Assembly: GCF_001612685.1 (NCBI RefSeq)
Contig: NZ_BDAY01000007.1
Span: 162,339-226,338, forward strand
Direction of reading: 5' to 3'
Origin: Nocardia altamirensis NBRC 108246
Lineage (GTDB): Bacteria > Actinomycetota > Actinomycetes > Mycobacteriales > Mycobacteriaceae
Length of the DNA stretch: 64,000 bases
The position numbers were made by a program, and so were the translations under genes. Within the stretch, counting starts at the first letter, position 1, and every line of letters starts with the position of its first letter. The notes below the pieces were generated by a model. That model searched no databases. It was not told the DNA's origin and saw nothing but the letters and a program-made list of their open reading frames with translations. Shown here piece after piece: positions 22,454 to 30,438 of this stretch.

Positions 22454-22477
22454 TTTACACTTGTTTATTTACACATG
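22454..22477. promoter_or_regulatory. Direct-repeat operator candidate
   Basis: TTTACACTTG (22454-22463) and TTTACACATG (22468-22477) form a near-perfect direct repeat with a 14-base period in the 47-bp space between divergent starts. The stretch is strikingly AT-rich for this genome. It is the likely binding site of the TetR protein encoded at 22491 and probably contains both promoters. Confidence 0.55.
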
Positions 22478-22490
22478 TTAAGATGAGAGC

Positions 22491-23090
22491 ATGACAGTGG
22501 CACCACGCAAACGCAACGCCCGAGGGCAGGGGAGTGCGCTACGTCACGAGATCGTGCGCGCGACGATCGCGTTGATCGACGAGGTCGACCTGGAATCCGA
22601 GGTGACATTGCGCAGCATCGCGCGCGCGGCCAGCGTGTCCGCGCCCGCCATCTACGCGCACTTCCCCGATCGAGACGCGGTGCTCGAGTCGGTGACCGAG
22701 ACGAGTTGGGAGGAGATCGTGCGCGCCATCGTCGCCAATTCGGACCAGGCTGTGGAACCTCGCGACCGTCTCATGCGCGGGTGCGTCGCGTACATCGAGT
22801 TCGCGCAGCGGCATCCTTTGCGCTACACGCTGATGACGCTGCGAGCGGGGGCAACGTCCGGTGCGCATGATGCGTTGGATGTGCTGACCGGGGCGCTCGC
22901 CCGCTGTCGCGGCGGCGAAACCGATGATTCGGGTGTCATCGCCGCCGGGCTGTCGGCGGCGCTGCACGGCATGGCGATGATGAATCGGATGCAGTCGTCC
23001 GCGCCGTGGATCGGGGGATATGCCGTTGCGGACGTACTCGCGGGGCTGATCGACAGCGCGATCAGTTTTCAACCTCAGGGCGCCGACTGA
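22491..23090 (+). CDS. TetR-family transcriptional regulator
   Basis: 199 residues. The DNA-binding part reads EIVRATIALIDEVDLE...LRSIARAASVSAPAIYAHFPDRDAVLE, a standard TetR helix-turn-helix. The C-terminal part resembles the WHG/TetR_C type (RHPLRYTLMTLRAG). It is divergent from the permease-dehydrogenase operon across a short AT-rich space with a direct repeat and is inferred to repress it. The inducer is unknown. Confidence 0.9.
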   Translation: MTVAPRKRNARGQGSALRHEIVRATIALIDEVDLESEVTLRSIARAASVSAPAIYAHFPDRDAVLESVTETSWEEIVRAIVANSDQAVEPRDRLMRGCVAYIEFAQRHPLRYTLMTLRAGATSGAHDALDVLTGALARCRGGETDDSGVIAAGLSAALHGMAMMNRMQSSAPWIGGYAVADVLAGLIDSAISFQPQGAD

Positions 23091-23111
23091 GCGGCGAGTG
23101 TTCGCCGCTCA
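23088..23111. terminator. Bidirectional terminator hairpin
   Basis: TGAGCGGCGA-GTGT-TCGCCGCTCA is a perfect 10-bp stem that begins at the stop codon of the TetR gene. It lies between two convergent genes (TetR and lipase) and can serve both. No U-tract. Confidence 0.65.
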
Positions 23112-23134
23112 GTCGCGAGTCGAAAAGCCTTGGG

Positions 23135-24556
23135 TCAGTTACCGATCGGGTACTGGAAGACGCCCATGGCGAAAGTGCCGACCTTGCGAAGCCATTCCGG
23201 CCAGGTCGACTCGTCGAGCATCATGGTGCCCACGTCGTTGAAGACGCAGCCGTCGGCGACCGGCACCCCGTCGAACCGATCCTTCAGCCACTGGGTTTCC
23301 TTCGCCCAGGCGATGACCATCAAGGAGAAATGCTCGCTGAAGTTGTCGCGCATGTATTCGACGCGAGCCTTCGGGTCCTTGCAGTAGGTGGCGTAGAGAT
23401 CGTTGACCGGGCCGATCGGGACGATCCAGTCCGGGTTGGAATTGAACATGAAGACCGGCATGTCGGGCGTCGCATGGCCCATCCTCAGTTTCTCGAACAC
23501 TGCGGCGGGGGCCAGGTCGCTGAAGACATCGGGGCTGTCGAAGAGGCCCGGCAGGTTCACGAACGGGAGCACGGCGGCGGACCACAGGCAGAACGGGGCT
23601 TTCACCACGGCCATGGCCTTGCCGAAATTGTTCATGTGTTGCTCGTAATAGGCTGCCAGTTCCGGATATTCGCGCGCGGCGGCCAGCATGCCGGACAGCA
23701 GTAGCCCGGAGCCGACATTGTTGCTCGCCATTTTGATCATCTGCACCAGGTCTGCAGGGATGCCGCCCATCACCGAGCCGACGATGTTCAATTCGGGGGC
23801 ATAGGAGGCCTTCAGTTCGGCGGTGTGACCGGTGGCGATGGCGCCGCCGGAGTAGCCGAGCAGTCCGACCTTGGTTCGCGCGCCTTCGAGGCCGAGGAGC
23901 TCGAAGTTCTCGGCGGCGCGGATGCTGTCCAACGTGATTCGCGCATTGAGCGGTCCGGCGCCGAAAGCCATATAGGGAGCGTCGTAGTCGGGCATGTTCA
24001 ACGCCCAGCCGAGACCGAGGGCGGTGACCGCGTTGATGAACTCGGCCGGAATGTTCAGCGCGCCGGTGATATTCGGCGGCACGGAGGCCAACTGCAGTAC
24101 GTACGACGGCGAGCAGTACTGGGCCATCGAGTCGGGGGCGAACTGGAACGACAGCAGATTGCGCGGAACGCCGTTGTTGTTGCCGCGCGGCTTGGCGATG
24201 GTCGTGACTGCGGCAATCGGTTCGCCACGGGTGTTGGTGGAACGGAACGAAAGTTGCCAGGAGTCAACGTTATACGGCAACACCGAGTAGAAGGAGACGT
24301 GCACCTCGCGGGCGGCGATGATCTCGCCGGGCTGCTTCGCGGCCACGATCGCGGGATCGGGCTGGTAGAACGCCGGGTCCAGTTCCGGTGGTGACGGTGG
24401 AATCGGGAAGGGGAGCGCGGGCTGCACGGGAACCGGAGCCGGGTCCGGGTCTGCGGCTACGCTTCCTGCCGTGGCCATGAGCACCACTGCGGTGAGTGCC
24501 GCGATCGGCACGGTCGACCATCGGCGGAACAGGCTTTCCGTTTCCGCGACACGCAT
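23135..24556 (-). CDS. Secreted lipase, LIP family
   Basis: 473 residues from ATG 24556, chosen because GAGGAG lies six bases before it. The frame is open further upstream but unsupported. A signal peptide is clear: charged start, VPIAALTAVVLMATAGSVAA, then a Pro-rich linker. The mature protein has the nucleophile elbow GLLGYSGG and the arrangement of the fungal/actinobacterial secretory lipases (LIP, triacylglycerol lipase). Catalytic Asp is likely in the SNPDWIVPIGPV region and His in DNFSEHFSLMVIAW. Expected to cleave lipid esters outside the cell or at the envelope. Convergent with the TetR gene. Confidence 0.85.
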   Translation of the reverse strand: MRVAETESLFRRWSTVPIAALTAVVLMATAGSVAADPDPAPVPVQPALPFPIPPSPPELDPAFYQPDPAIVAAKQPGEIIAAREVHVSFYSVLPYNVDSWQLSFRSTNTRGEPIAAVTTIAKPRGNNNGVPRNLLSFQFAPDSMAQYCSPSYVLQLASVPPNITGALNIPAEFINAVTALGLGWALNMPDYDAPYMAFGAGPLNARITLDSIRAAENFELLGLEGARTKVGLLGYSGGAIATGHTAELKASYAPELNIVGSVMGGIPADLVQMIKMASNNVGSGLLLSGMLAAAREYPELAAYYEQHMNNFGKAMAVVKAPFCLWSAAVLPFVNLPGLFDSPDVFSDLAPAAVFEKLRMGHATPDMPVFMFNSNPDWIVPIGPVNDLYATYCKDPKARVEYMRDNFSEHFSLMVIAWAKETQWLKDRFDGVPVADGCVFNDVGTMMLDESTWPEWLRKVGTFAMGVFQYPIGN

Positions 24557-24717
24557 GGTGCACTCCTCGGCAAAAGACATCACGCGACGATTGATCAGAA
24601 GGTGCGGCACGACCGGGCCGCAAGCTGCCTCAGAATAGCTACCGGAATGTCCGTGCGGGTCACTCGACATGCCGATTCGATATGGGTTTGAAACGGCCGA
24701 ACCATACAGTCGACGGC

Positions 24718-25503
24718 ATGTCCATCCCCATCGATCGGATGCCGCGTGGCGGTCCCGACGCATCGTGGCCGAATCGACTATTCGAAACCGGCCGACTCGA
24801 ATTCACCGACCGCTACGACGTTTCCGACACCGTCAAGCAGAAGGTGATCGGCACCCTCGAACGCGGCGGCGAACGATTCGGCACGCATCGGCACAATGCG
24901 GTGCGCGTCCTGAAGCAGGTGGCCGACATCGCCAACCCGAAGATCCTGGAGATCGGCGCGGGTCATGGCAGGCTGTCGGCCGAAATCCTCGCCAGGCATC
25001 CCACCATCGAAGTCACCGTCAGCGACCTGGACCCGGCCTCGGTCGACAAGATCGCCGCAGGTCCACTCGGCGCGAACCCGCGCGCCACCGTTCGTGTCAT
25101 TGACGCCACCACAATCGATGCACCCGACAACGCCTACGACCTCGTCGTCTTCGCGGCGGCCCTCCACCACCTGCCGCCGAAAGCGGCCAGCCAGGTCATC
25201 GCCGACGCGACCCGAGCAGGCCGAAAGTTTCTGGTCATCGACCTCGAACGCTCGTCGACCCTCGGATTGTTCTGTACCCCAATGATGATGGGCTTCATCG
25301 CCGCGGTCTCCCTGACTGTCACCCCACCGTCGGCGCTGCCGCCGTTCCTCCACGACGCCTTCATCAGCCGACTGCGCTCCTACAGTCGCTCCGCATTCCG
25401 CGCCCTCGGCGCCGCCGCCGACCCCGCCATGGTCGTCGAATTCCTCCCAGGCAGATCCCGCTACCCACCGATGCTCGCCGTGCTGTACACGAGGCCACAG
25501 TGA
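24718..25503 (+). CDS. Class I SAM-dependent methyltransferase
   Basis: 261 residues from ATG 24718; ATG 24682 would add 12 residues, and neither start has a strong ribosome site. Motif I is ILEIGAGHGRLSAEIL, motif II is VTVSDLDPASV, and AYDLVVFAAALHHLPP is the post-II region of ubiE-like methyltransferases. The C-terminal third has a hydrophobic stretch (LFCTPMMMGFIAAVSLTVT) that may touch a membrane or lipid substrate. The acceptor is unknown. It stands alone between a divergent lipase and a convergent regulator. Confidence 0.85.
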   Translation: MSIPIDRMPRGGPDASWPNRLFETGRLEFTDRYDVSDTVKQKVIGTLERGGERFGTHRHNAVRVLKQVADIANPKILEIGAGHGRLSAEILARHPTIEVTVSDLDPASVDKIAAGPLGANPRATVRVIDATTIDAPDNAYDLVVFAAALHHLPPKAASQVIADATRAGRKFLVIDLERSSTLGLFCTPMMMGFIAAVSLTVTPPSALPPFLHDAFISRLRSYSRSAFRALGAAADPAMVVEFLPGRSRYPPMLAVLYTRPQ

Positions 25504-25575
25504 TCGCAGCGCTTGTCGACTTGCGGAATGCCGGAGTCACCGTCGAATAGAGCGAACCTGGATGCGGTTCGTGCG

Positions 25576-26511
25576 TCACGAGACTCGGAAGGCGCGGCGG
25601 TAGGCGCCGGGGGTGGTGCCGACTCGGGCTCGGAAGCGGCGGCGCAGGTTTACTGCTGACGTCAAGCCGACGCGGGTGGCGATCGCTTCGACCGGTAGGT
25701 CTGTTTCTTCCAGGAGGGTGCGGGCCTCGTCCACGCGACGGCGCAAAAGCCATGCGCCCGGGCTTGTTCCGAGCTCGTCGGCGAAGCGGCGGGCCAAGGT
25801 CCGCGGGGAGATGTTGAGGTGGGCGGCCAGATCGGTGACTGTCAGTGGGGTGTCGAGGCGCGCGTCCGCCCATTCGAGGAGGCCGTCCAGCGCGTCCGTC
25901 GATGGTGGGGGAGGTGCGTATTGCACTTGGCCGCCGTCTCGGTGCGGGGGCATGACCATGTGCCTGGCGATGAGGGCGGCGTGCGCGGCGCCGTGATCCA
26001 CGCGGACGAGGTGGAGGCACAGGTCGATGCCCGCGCCGGCGCCTGCACTGGTTGCGACGTCGCCGTGGTCGACGAAGAGCCGGTCGGGTTGCACACGGAT
26101 GTGCGGGAATTCGCGCTGCAACTGTGCGGCCCGTAGCCAGTGGGTAGTCGCTGAGCGGCCGTCGAGGAGCCCGGTGCGGGCGAGTGCGAACACGCCGGAG
26201 CAGATGGTGACGAGCCGTGCGCCGTGCGCATGTGCCTGCAGCAATGCGCGGTGCACCGGGTCGGACAGCGGCGCTTCCACCGGCGTCCAGCCGGGGACGA
26301 GCACGGTGTCCGCGGACGCGAGCGCGGAAAGGTCGTGCGGCACGAACATCGCGTATCCGGCGGTCGTCGGCACCGGTCCCGGTGTCTCCGTGCAGACCTC
26401 GAATTCGTAGTGCTGCGGCACACCGGCCCGCCGCGTGCCGAACACCTCGACGGCGCAGCCGAGCTCGAAGGTCGACTGCACCGGCCGGACCAGAGCCACA
26501 ACTCGATGCAT
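25576..26511 (-). CDS. GlxA-type AraC-family regulator (DJ-1/PfpI + HTH)
   Basis: 311 residues from ATG 26511; ATG 26529 is an alternative. The N-terminal half is a DJ-1/PfpI-like domain (VVALVRPVQSTFELGCAVEVFG, the TICSGVFALARTGLLDGR elbow). The C-terminal third carries two AraC helix-turn-helices (LTVTDLAAHLNISPRTLARRF and LPVEAIATRVGLTSAVNLRRRF). GlxA-type regulators usually activate a neighbouring gene in response to a small molecule. The divergent cupin gene 72 bases away is the obvious target. Confidence 0.9.
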   Translation of the reverse strand: MHRVVALVRPVQSTFELGCAVEVFGTRRAGVPQHYEFEVCTETPGPVPTTAGYAMFVPHDLSALASADTVLVPGWTPVEAPLSDPVHRALLQAHAHGARLVTICSGVFALARTGLLDGRSATTHWLRAAQLQREFPHIRVQPDRLFVDHGDVATSAGAGAGIDLCLHLVRVDHGAAHAALIARHMVMPPHRDGGQVQYAPPPPSTDALDGLLEWADARLDTPLTVTDLAAHLNISPRTLARRFADELGTSPGAWLLRRRVDEARTLLEETDLPVEAIATRVGLTSAVNLRRRFRARVGTTPGAYRRAFRVS

Positions 26512-26583
26512 GGCAGAAAAGTACCCCATAGTGTCTTACTCGACACTGTTGCGGGACGAGCTGCGTGCGGCATCGTGAGTGAC

Positions 26584-26919
26584 ATGCACCCCGAGATCCT
26601 TGCGCAGGAGGGCTACACCTCCGTCTCTGTCGCCGAATCGCCTGTCCGCGAACTCTTTCCGGGGATACGGCTGCGTCCGCTGTGGCAAGGGGAGTCCGGT
26701 GCGCACGCCAACGTGCTGGAGATGGACGCAGGTACCTCGTGGCCTCGCCGCGACGTGCACGGACCCGGTCCGGAGGAGGTGTACGTGGTCGCGGGCACCT
26801 TCAACGACGGCGCACGCGACTATCCGGCCGGGACGTTCCTGCACGCCCCGGCCGGGTCGTGGCATGTGCCCGCGAGCACGACCGGCTGCACGTTGTTCCT
26901 CTTCTACCCGGAGGGGTAG
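26584..26919 (+). CDS. Small cupin-domain protein
   Basis: 111 residues from ATG 26584; GTG 26575 would add three residues. A single cupin barrel of the ChrR/cupin_7 type: MDAGTSWPRRDVHGPGPEEVYVV is motif 1 and AGTFLHAPAGSWHVPAS motif 2, with histidines suited to bind a metal. It may be a small dioxygenase, isomerase or sensor; the sequence does not say which. Divergent from and probably controlled by the GlxA-type regulator. Confidence 0.8.
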   Translation: MHPEILAQEGYTSVSVAESPVRELFPGIRLRPLWQGESGAHANVLEMDAGTSWPRRDVHGPGPEEVYVVAGTFNDGARDYPAGTFLHAPAGSWHVPASTTGCTLFLFYPEG

Positions 26920-26943
26920 TTCAGGTGCCTCGCGGAAGTGGTT

Positions 26944-26971
26944 GCGCCGGTGGTATTTCAGCCACCGGCGC
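26944..26971. terminator. Bidirectional terminator hairpin
   Basis: GCGCCGGTGG (26944-26953) and CCACCGGCGC (26962-26971) form a perfect 10-bp stem with an 8-base loop between the stops of the convergent cupin and threonyl-tRNA synthetase genes. Confidence 0.65.
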
Positions 26972-26973
26972 GG

Positions 26974-28185
26974 CTACTCGACCCAAAGACGGGTCTCGTG
27001 CGCCTCGACCAGCGCTCGGATACTTGCCACCGCCTTGTCGGCGGATTGGGCAGGCAGCCGACGCCCGTCCCTGAGTCGCACTGCCACTTCGCCGTTCGCG
27101 ATCTCGGCCGGGCCGAGAATGAACTGGTACGGCGCCAGCCGGGTATCGCGGACACGTGCACCGAGACTTCCGTCGACCACCACCTGTGCGCGCAAACCCG
27201 CATCCAGGCAGCGGTTCCGCAGCTCGAGGGCGGCGGGCTCCTCGGCTTCGGACACCGGAAGCACGGCAACTTGCACCGGGGCCAGCCAGGCCGGGAAGGC
27301 GCCGCCGTGCAGTTCGATCAAGTGCGCGACCGCACGCTCGACACTGCCGATGATGCTGCGGTGCACCATGACTGGCCGATGCTTGCCGCCGTCGGCGCCG
27401 ACGTACTGCAGATCGAACTGTTCGGGTTGGTAGAAGTCGACCTGCACGGTGGACAGGGTGGCCTCACGGCCCGCGTGATCGCTGACCTGGATATCGATCT
27501 TCGGACCGTAGAACGCGGCCTCGCCCTCGACCGCCTCGTAGACCACGCCGGCCCGGTCGAGCACTTCGCCCAGAATCTTGCTTGCCCGCTGCCACATCTC
27601 CGGTGCGGCAACGTATTTCCCGCCCGCGCCGGGCAGCGACAGTCGGTATCGTGCGTCGTCGATACCCATTGCCCGGTAGGCGGCGCCGATCAGCGCTAAT
27701 GCGTTACCGGCCTCCTCGGCAACCTGGTCCATGGTGCAGAAGATGTGCGCGTCGTTGAGCTGGATGCACCGTACTCGGGTCAAACCGCCTAAGACGCCGG
27801 ACAATTCGGAGCGGTACATCGCGCCGAGCTCGGCCATGCGCAGCGGCAGTTCGCGGTAGCTGTGCGAGCGCGACCGGTACATCACCGCATGATGCGGGCA
27901 CAGGCTCGGCCGCAGCACCACCTGTTCGCCGCCGATATCCATCGGCGGGTACATGTCGTCGTCGTAATGTGCCCAGTGGCCCGATATTTCGTACAGTTCG
28001 CGTTTGGCGAGCACGGGCGAGTAGACGTGCTGATAGCCTGCGCGGCGCTCCACCGCCCTGACGTATTCCTCGAGACTGTGCCGCACGATCGCCCCGTCCG
28101 GCAACCAGTACGGCAAGCCTGCCCCGATCAGCGGGTCGGTATCGAACAAGCCGAGTTCGCGGCCCAGTTTTCGGTGGTCGTACAT
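26974..28185 (-). CDS. Short threonyl-tRNA synthetase, lacking TGS and editing domains
   Basis: 403 residues from ATG 28185 behind GGAGGAG. Class II catalytic core: motif 2 region YRSELSGVLGGLTRVRCIQLNDAHIF. The three zinc ligands of ThrRS are visible as Cys in SLCPHHAVMY, His in DAHIFC and His in MVHRSIIGS. The anticodon-binding domain starts at WLAPVQVAVLPVSE. The usual bacterial enzyme is about 640-690 residues; the N-terminal TGS and editing domains are absent and the protein begins at the linker before the core. Key residues are kept, so charging of tRNA-Thr without hydrolytic proofreading is inferred. It may be an inducible second copy, for example resistant to a ThrRS inhibitor, or supply activated Thr for another use. 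The leader shows a promoter, a short peptide and a terminator, implying attenuation by Thr supply. Confidence 0.9.
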   Translation of the reverse strand: MYDHRKLGRELGLFDTDPLIGAGLPYWLPDGAIVRHSLEEYVRAVERRAGYQHVYSPVLAKRELYEISGHWAHYDDDMYPPMDIGGEQVVLRPSLCPHHAVMYRSRSHSYRELPLRMAELGAMYRSELSGVLGGLTRVRCIQLNDAHIFCTMDQVAEEAGNALALIGAAYRAMGIDDARYRLSLPGAGGKYVAAPEMWQRASKILGEVLDRAGVVYEAVEGEAAFYGPKIDIQVSDHAGREATLSTVQVDFYQPEQFDLQYVGADGGKHRPVMVHRSIIGSVERAVAHLIELHGGAFPAWLAPVQVAVLPVSEAEEPAALELRNRCLDAGLRAQVVVDGSLGARVRDTRLAPYQFILGPAEIANGEVAVRLRDGRRLPAQSADKAVASIRALVEAHETRLWVE

Positions 28186-28221
28186 GTGGGTCTCCTCCGA
28201 GTAGAGGGCGGACGGCCACAC

Positions 28222-28249
28222 AAAAAAGCCCCGGGCGTCCGCCCGGGGC
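28222..28249 (-). terminator. Intrinsic terminator acting as attenuator of the ThrRS gene
   Basis: Read on the minus strand, a 9-10-bp GC stem (GCCCCGGGCG, 28249-28240, with its complement 28237-28228) is followed directly by TTTTTT (28227-28222). This is a textbook intrinsic terminator. It lies 15 bases after the leader-peptide stop and 36 bases before the synthetase ATG, so transcription must read through it for the synthetase to be made. Confidence 0.88.
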
Positions 28250-28264
28250 ATTGATCAACAGGAT

Positions 28265-28321
28265 TCAGCGCGCCGGGAAGTCGTCCGGCGTCGTGGCGAA
28301 CTGAGCGCGCTGCATGTCCAT
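28265..28321 (-). CDS. 18-aa leader peptide of the ThrRS gene
   Basis: The peptide is MDMQRAQFATTPDDFPAR. Two adjacent Thr codons (ACG ACG) lie at residues 10-11. The ATG at 28321 is about where transcription should begin, six bases beyond the -10 box, so the message would be leaderless, as is common for actinobacterial attenuator peptides. The region can form a competing hairpin (CGCCGG...CCGGCG) that overlaps the coding sequence. Ribosome stalling at Thr codons when charged tRNA-Thr is scarce would then prevent the terminator. Two Thr codons are few for such a leader. Confidence 0.6.
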   Translation of the reverse strand: MDMQRAQFATTPDDFPAR

Positions 28322-28327
28322 ACTCAA

Positions 28328-28356
28328 GATATAGCGCACCAGACAGCCCGCGGCAA
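28328..28356 (-). promoter_or_regulatory. Promoter of the ThrRS leader transcript
   Basis: Minus strand: TTGCCG (28356-28351), a 17-base spacer, TATATC (28333-28328). Both hexamers are close to the sigma-70/SigA consensus with ideal spacing. The expected start is at or next to the A of the leader-peptide ATG. Confidence 0.65.
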
Positions 28357-28412
28357 ACACAATTCCGTCAGTCGGCGGTTGCGGTGGCCGCCAGCACGTA
28401 CAACGCTCGCTA

Positions 28413-28458
28413 GCACGGTGCCGGGCTCGACCACGATCGGCCGGGCCCGGCACCGTGC
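28413..28458 (-). terminator. Long hairpin after the PNPOx-like gene
   Basis: GCACGGTGCCGGGC (28413-28426) and GCCCGGCACCGTGC (28445-28458) form a perfect 14-bp stem with an 18-base loop, three bases past the minus-strand stop at 28462. Probably terminates that gene before the ThrRS promoter. Confidence 0.65.
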
Positions 28459-28461
28459 CAA

Positions 28462-28977
28462 CTACGAGGGTCGCCAGACGGTGTGCTGTGGGGCGTGGTC
28501 GCCGTGGCCGTTCGTGCGCGTGATCAGCACACGATCGAGGCTGAGGCGGAAGAGGTGGGTGTTGGCTTCGGGGGGAGGGACACCGATCATGGACCGTTCG
28601 GCGACGAACAGGTCCGACAGAACTCGGCGGAAGCCTGCGTCAGCGACGTTGTGGGCTCGGCCGGTGCAGTAGAAGGCGTCTTCGTTGTCGTCGCAGGGGA
28701 ACGAGTGCAGGGAGTAGCGGCCGTCGCGATGCAGGTCGTTTTGTTTCGGTCCCGGCACGATGAACACATACAACTCCTCCGAGGCGACCCGCTCGAGGGT
28801 TCCTGGCCTGGTGGCGTTCTCGGGGAACAACAGTGGGCAGATGGGGTGGAGGCGCGGACCCCCGTCACCGCGAACCGTCGCCAGGAAGCCGAGCCCGACA
28901 CCGACCTGGTACAGCAATGCCCGGCCCGCGTCGGCCAGGTCGGGCCTGCTTCGGTTGAACTCGCTCCAATTTGCCAT
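28462..28977 (-). CDS. Pyridoxamine 5'-phosphate oxidase-like flavin protein
   Basis: 171 residues from ATG 28977 (GGA just upstream); an ATG ten codons earlier is in frame. The split-barrel fold is suggested by GLGFLATVRGDGGPRLHPICPLLF near residue 35 and LHRDGRYSLHSFPCDDNEDAFYCTGRAH. Both are typical of actinobacterial PNPOx/F420-binding proteins, which use flavin or F420 in small redox reactions. Which cofactor it binds is not clear. Single gene; the window gives no pathway context. Confidence 0.8.
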   Translation of the reverse strand: MANWSEFNRSRPDLADAGRALLYQVGVGLGFLATVRGDGGPRLHPICPLLFPENATRPGTLERVASEELYVFIVPGPKQNDLHRDGRYSLHSFPCDDNEDAFYCTGRAHNVADAGFRRVLSDLFVAERSMIGVPPPEANTHLFRLSLDRVLITRTNGHGDHAPQHTVWRPS

Positions 28978-29064
28978 GGTTCCAAAGTGTTCCGGACAAG
29001 CCGACACACCACAATGGCCGCGGGTGGCGCCCTCTGCCGGCTGGGTCAGGACGGCGTCATCGGT

Positions 29065-29661
29065 TCAGAGGAAAACGCGAGCGATCTCCAACCACTGCTT
29101 CGCGTCCACGCCGACCGCGGTCAGGTCGGTCTCGGCCAGTGGCCTGCGTTGCGTGACTCGCAGACAGAAGTCGAGGGCACTGCCTTGCACCCGCTGCTCG
29201 GCCGCCGCCGGGCCCCATGCCCAGGTCTCGCCGTCAGGGCCGGTTAACTCGACACGGAACGGCTCTGTCGGCGTAGGCAATTGGGCCGCGTAGAACGAGA
29301 GCGGTACTCCGAGAACGCCCAGCGTGGCCACCTGCCGGAGTCGACTCGTCGGCGGATGCGTCACACCCACCGCGTCGTAGATGTCCTGCCCGTGTGCCCA
29401 CGTTTCCATCAACCGAAGCGGGACCATCAGTGCCGCGGTCAGCGGTGAATCGAACCACGGAAACTCTTGGTCCACTGGGATGTCCCGGAGTGCGGCCGCC
29501 ACCTCGATTCGACCAGCACGCCATTGCTCGAGCAGGACTGCACGCGGCTGCGCTGCTCCCGCCGCGGCTTCCAGATCGGCGTGTCGACTGCCTGCGGCTG
29601 CTACCTGCTTCACCACGGTGTCGAACGCATCCGGGGCCCCTGCAAGATAGTCGATTTCGGA
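29065..29661 (-). pseudogene. 5'-truncated TIGR03084-like (DinB/maleylpyruvate isomerase-type) gene
   Basis: The C-terminal two thirds of a TIGR03084-type protein are clear: PDAFD, LEQWRAGRIEVAAALRDI, LMETWAHGQDIYDAVGVTHPPTSRLR, PFRVELTGPDGETWAWGP and LDFCLRVTQRRPLAETDL in the right order. The N-terminal 60-90 residues with the DinB helix and first metal ligands are missing. Upstream of 29661 the same frame is Arg-rich nonsense and overlaps another ORF. No good start with a ribosome site is seen. Most likely a decayed gene; a frameshift in the assembly is the alternative. Confidence 0.55.
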
Positions 29662-29777
29662 TCGAATGTTGCGCTGCGGGGAAGGTCGTCTTCCGCGTGT
29701 AACCCGGCGAAGTTCTTGGTCGCGGAGGGGGTATTCGATGTATCCGAGCGGCCTGGATCGATATCTGGTGCGGGTCT

Positions 29778-30017
29778 TCACATTTCGGCGGTGGTGCCGG
29801 GCAGCGTGCCTTCGGCGAGATGTAGTCGTTCCGCGAAAACGACCAGGTACTGCTGAGCTTCTCCCGAGAGGCCGATCGTGGCTTTGCTGAGGCGGCGCAG
29901 GCCGGGGTCCATCAATCGGGAGATCAGCTCGACGTCGGCGGGGTCGACGGGTGGTGCGGTGGTGATCAGGTCTCGAGCACTCTGCGTCACTCCCGCGGAA
30001 TACGACAGTTCGTGCAT
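29778..30017 (-). CDS. Small hypothetical protein, possibly a gene remnant
   Basis: 79 residues beginning MHELSYSAGVTQSARDL. It is alpha-helical in appearance (LISRLMDPGLRRLSKATIGLSGEAQQYL) with normal composition. No family recognised. It lies just upstream of the truncated TIGR03084-like gene on the same strand and may be part of the same decaying segment. Confidence 0.35.
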   Translation of the reverse strand: MHELSYSAGVTQSARDLITTAPPVDPADVELISRLMDPGLRRLSKATIGLSGEAQQYLVVFAERLHLAEGTLPGTTAEM

Positions 30018-30438
30018 TATCTTCAGCGATCCTCACGTCAGTTGTCGGTCACCGGTAGCGGCATCGTCACCGGTGCGACATCGCGGAGCTCGTCACCGGG
30101 TGCCTGCGGAGCTGTCTGTGATCGGCGACGCGGTCGTGTCGCCATCGCCACTCGCGAGACGGATCACGTCTCTGTGTCTCAAACTAACACCGCAGCGCGA
30201 CGGCGACAAGGAGTAACTCGAGTGGGCTCGATCATCGAGCGCCAAAGGTTCACAATCCGGATACGTGTCAGCGGTATTCGCGAAACTATTCCGCGCGGGT
30301 AATTGCCCGAATTGCCACCGCGCCGGTCGATGCGCGACCGGGGACTTAACTCCCGTGAAGCGGAACTAACACTGATGGCTGGGTTGGTTTGCGTGCCTTA
30401 AACTCTCACATCCAACGGAATTCTATCGAAAGTAGCCG
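30018..30438. other. 421-bp intergenic region, nothing recognised
   Basis: Short ORFs here are Arg/Ser-rich and look non-coding. It must hold the promoter of the MGKH-type gene at 30439; no clear hexamers seen. Confidence 0.4.

Noticed and set aside
20890..22494. 534-residue plus-strand open frame opposite the permease
   Set aside because: Composition of an antisense frame (Gly/Asp/His/Arg) with no hydrophobic segments, whereas the minus strand encodes a clear membrane protein.
24557..24763. N-terminal extension of the lipase frame
   Set aside because: The signal peptide directly follows ATG 24556, which has a strong ribosome site; the extension would bury the signal.
28185..28360. T-box riboswitch before the ThrRS gene
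   Set aside because: No conserved T-box sequence or long specifier stem; the leader is only about 135 bases and contains a short ORF, fitting peptide attenuation better.
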